From the NCBI GenBank assembly GCA_003577005.1, contig QEUW01000012.1:10370-74369 (forward strand): a DNA stretch of 64,000 bases. Direction: 5' to 3'. The position numbers and the translations under genes were made by a program. Source of the stretch: Chloroflexota bacterium (GTDB lineage: Bacteria; Chloroflexota; Anaerolineae; Caldilineales; Caldilineaceae). Below the pieces are notes generated by a model. That model did not search any database and had not been told where the DNA came from. It saw only the letters and a list, made by a program, of their open reading frames with translations. Positions 63,348 to 64,000 of this stretch are shown here, piece after piece; positions within the stretch are counted from its first letter, which is position 1, and every line of letters starts with the position of its first letter.

Positions 63348-64000
63348 TTATCCCTGTGCTTGCTGGAGAAAGTCCGTGACCGCCGCATGTTGGGCCGATG
63401 TAATCGCCCCTTGCCGCTGCCATTCGTCGAGCAGCGCCGGGAGCGTTGCGACGGTGTGCAACTGGTAACCCGCCGCGGCCAGCGTCTCGCGGGCGCCCTG
63501 CATCCGGTCGATGAGCACGACCACATCGCGCACGACGAGTCCCGCTGCTTCGAGCTTTTCGATGGCCTCGAACTTGGAACCACCGGTCGTCGTCAGGTCA
63601 TCGATGACGGCGATGGTCTCGCCTGGTGTAAACTCCCCTTCCACCGTGGCCCGTGTGCCGTACTCTTTGGCCTCGCGCCGGGGGTAGATCAGCGGGCGGT
63701 TCATCTCCAGGCTGATGGCGGTGGCAATTGGGAGCGCCGCATAGGGGATACCGGCCAGCCGGTCAAAGCGCAACTCGCGCAGCCGGTCTGCGTAGGCCCT
63801 TGCCACCTGGCGCAGCGCAGCAGGATAGGTCACCAGCCGCCGCAGGTCCATATAGATCGGCGACAGCACGCCGGACTTGAGCCTAAATTCGCCAAAGCGG
63901 ACACAACCGGTGGCAACGAGTGTGCGCGCCAGATGCGCCAGCGGTGACGAGGGCGGATAGGTTTCTCCTCTTGCCTGGAAAGCCGTACGTGCGTCATTGA
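63348..64000 (-). CDS. pyrE: Orotate phosphoribosyltransferase, 5' end outside the window
   Basis: The frame is open to the right window edge. The conserved N-terminal segment TGCVRFGEFRLKSGVLSPIY lies upstream of the first internal GTG (63869), so translation must begin further upstream. The PRPP-binding loop is VIDDLTTTGGSKFEAI. No ATG is in frame before the edge. The extra residues (such as GETYPPSSPLAHLARTLV) leave room for a separate upstream start or for fusion to orotidine-5'-phosphate decarboxylase, which is known in some bacteria. It converts orotate and PRPP to OMP and is co-transcribed with pyrD. Confidence 0.88.
   Translation of the reverse strand, partial: NDARTAFQARGETYPPSSPLAHLARTLVATGCVRFGEFRLKSGVLSPIYMDLRRLVTYPAALRQVARAYADRLRELRFDRLAGIPYAALPIATAISLEMNRPLIYPRREAKEYGTRATVEGEFTPGETIAVIDDLTTTGGSKFEAIEKLEAAGLVVRDVVVLIDRMQGARETLAAAGYQLHTVATLPALLDEWQRQGAITSAQHAAVTDFLQQAQG

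Overview
The window reads as a stretch of a moderately G+C-rich chromosome from a free-living, saccharolytic member of the Chloroflexota, most likely near Caldilineae or Anaerolineae. This is an inference from gene content: very large MalT-type and BTAD/NB-ARC regulators, many Gfo/Idh/MocA oxidoreductases, an EndoQ-UvrD fusion, a Gram-positive-type LexA and an Opp-type transporter used alongside sugar genes. No rRNA, tRNA, CRISPR array, prophage or insertion sequence was recognised.

Layout. 1-8.9 kb: a partial gene, a PhyH-type dioxygenase, a 1129-residue EndoQ/PHP-UvrD helicase fusion with three beta-clamp-binding motifs, three Gfo/Idh/MocA oxidoreductases and an Rpn-type nuclease with a 12-bp tandem repeat, all on the minus strand. 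8.9-19 kb: a small membrane protein, a complete Opp/Dpp-type ABC transporter, a DeoR-family repressor and a divergent fourth oxidoreductase. 19-28 kb: GNAT and MalT-like regulator, a DUF2269-like membrane protein, two sugar-phosphate isomerase/epimerase-like TIM barrels flanking a fifth oxidoreductase, an SRPBCC protein and RNase D. 28-33 kb: an overlapping run of a degenerate PrsW-like protein, an anchored protein and an S1-type protease, then CorA. 33-42 kb: a small unknown, NUDIX, DUF2267, aldo/keto reductase, TypA/BipA and a BTAD/NB-ARC/TPR regulator. 41.5-47 kb: lipoprotein, Tat-exported sulfite-oxidase-family enzyme, VOC protein, AraC regulator, DEAD-box helicase and LexA. 47.4-50.6 kb: diverging from lexA, a small protein, a HerA-like ATPase and a Cas4/AddB-like nuclease behind a consensus sigma-70 promoter with a LexA-box-like palindrome at its start point. 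50.6-55.7 kb: two tandem von Willebrand A proteins, DUF58, MoxR and a membrane-anchored S1C protease. 56-62.3 kb: GH78 alpha-L-rhamnosidase, esterase, M42 aminopeptidase and zinc alcohol dehydrogenase. 62.3-64 kb: pyrD and the 3' part of pyrE.

How the genes fit together. Much of the window concerns uptake and breakdown of plant- or polysaccharide-derived compounds: an oligosaccharide/oligopeptide ABC importer, a DeoR repressor, five MocA-type dehydrogenases, two IolE/xylose-isomerase-like enzymes, a rhamnosidase and an esterase. A second theme is genome maintenance: EndoQ-UvrD, RNase D, LexA and the HerA-nuclease module.

The most interesting features are (1) the lexA-adjacent HerA/nuclease module, whose ATPase lacks an N-terminal barrel that the small upstream gene may supply; (2) the clamp-binding motifs of the EndoQ-UvrD fusion; (3) a dispersed family of GTGC(N)nGCAC hairpins found just past stop codons, and a second class of intergenic hairpins built from iterated short words; (4) a PrsW homologue that has lost all its catalytic motifs; and (5) a rhamnosidase whose conserved N-terminus is out of frame with its only good start codon.
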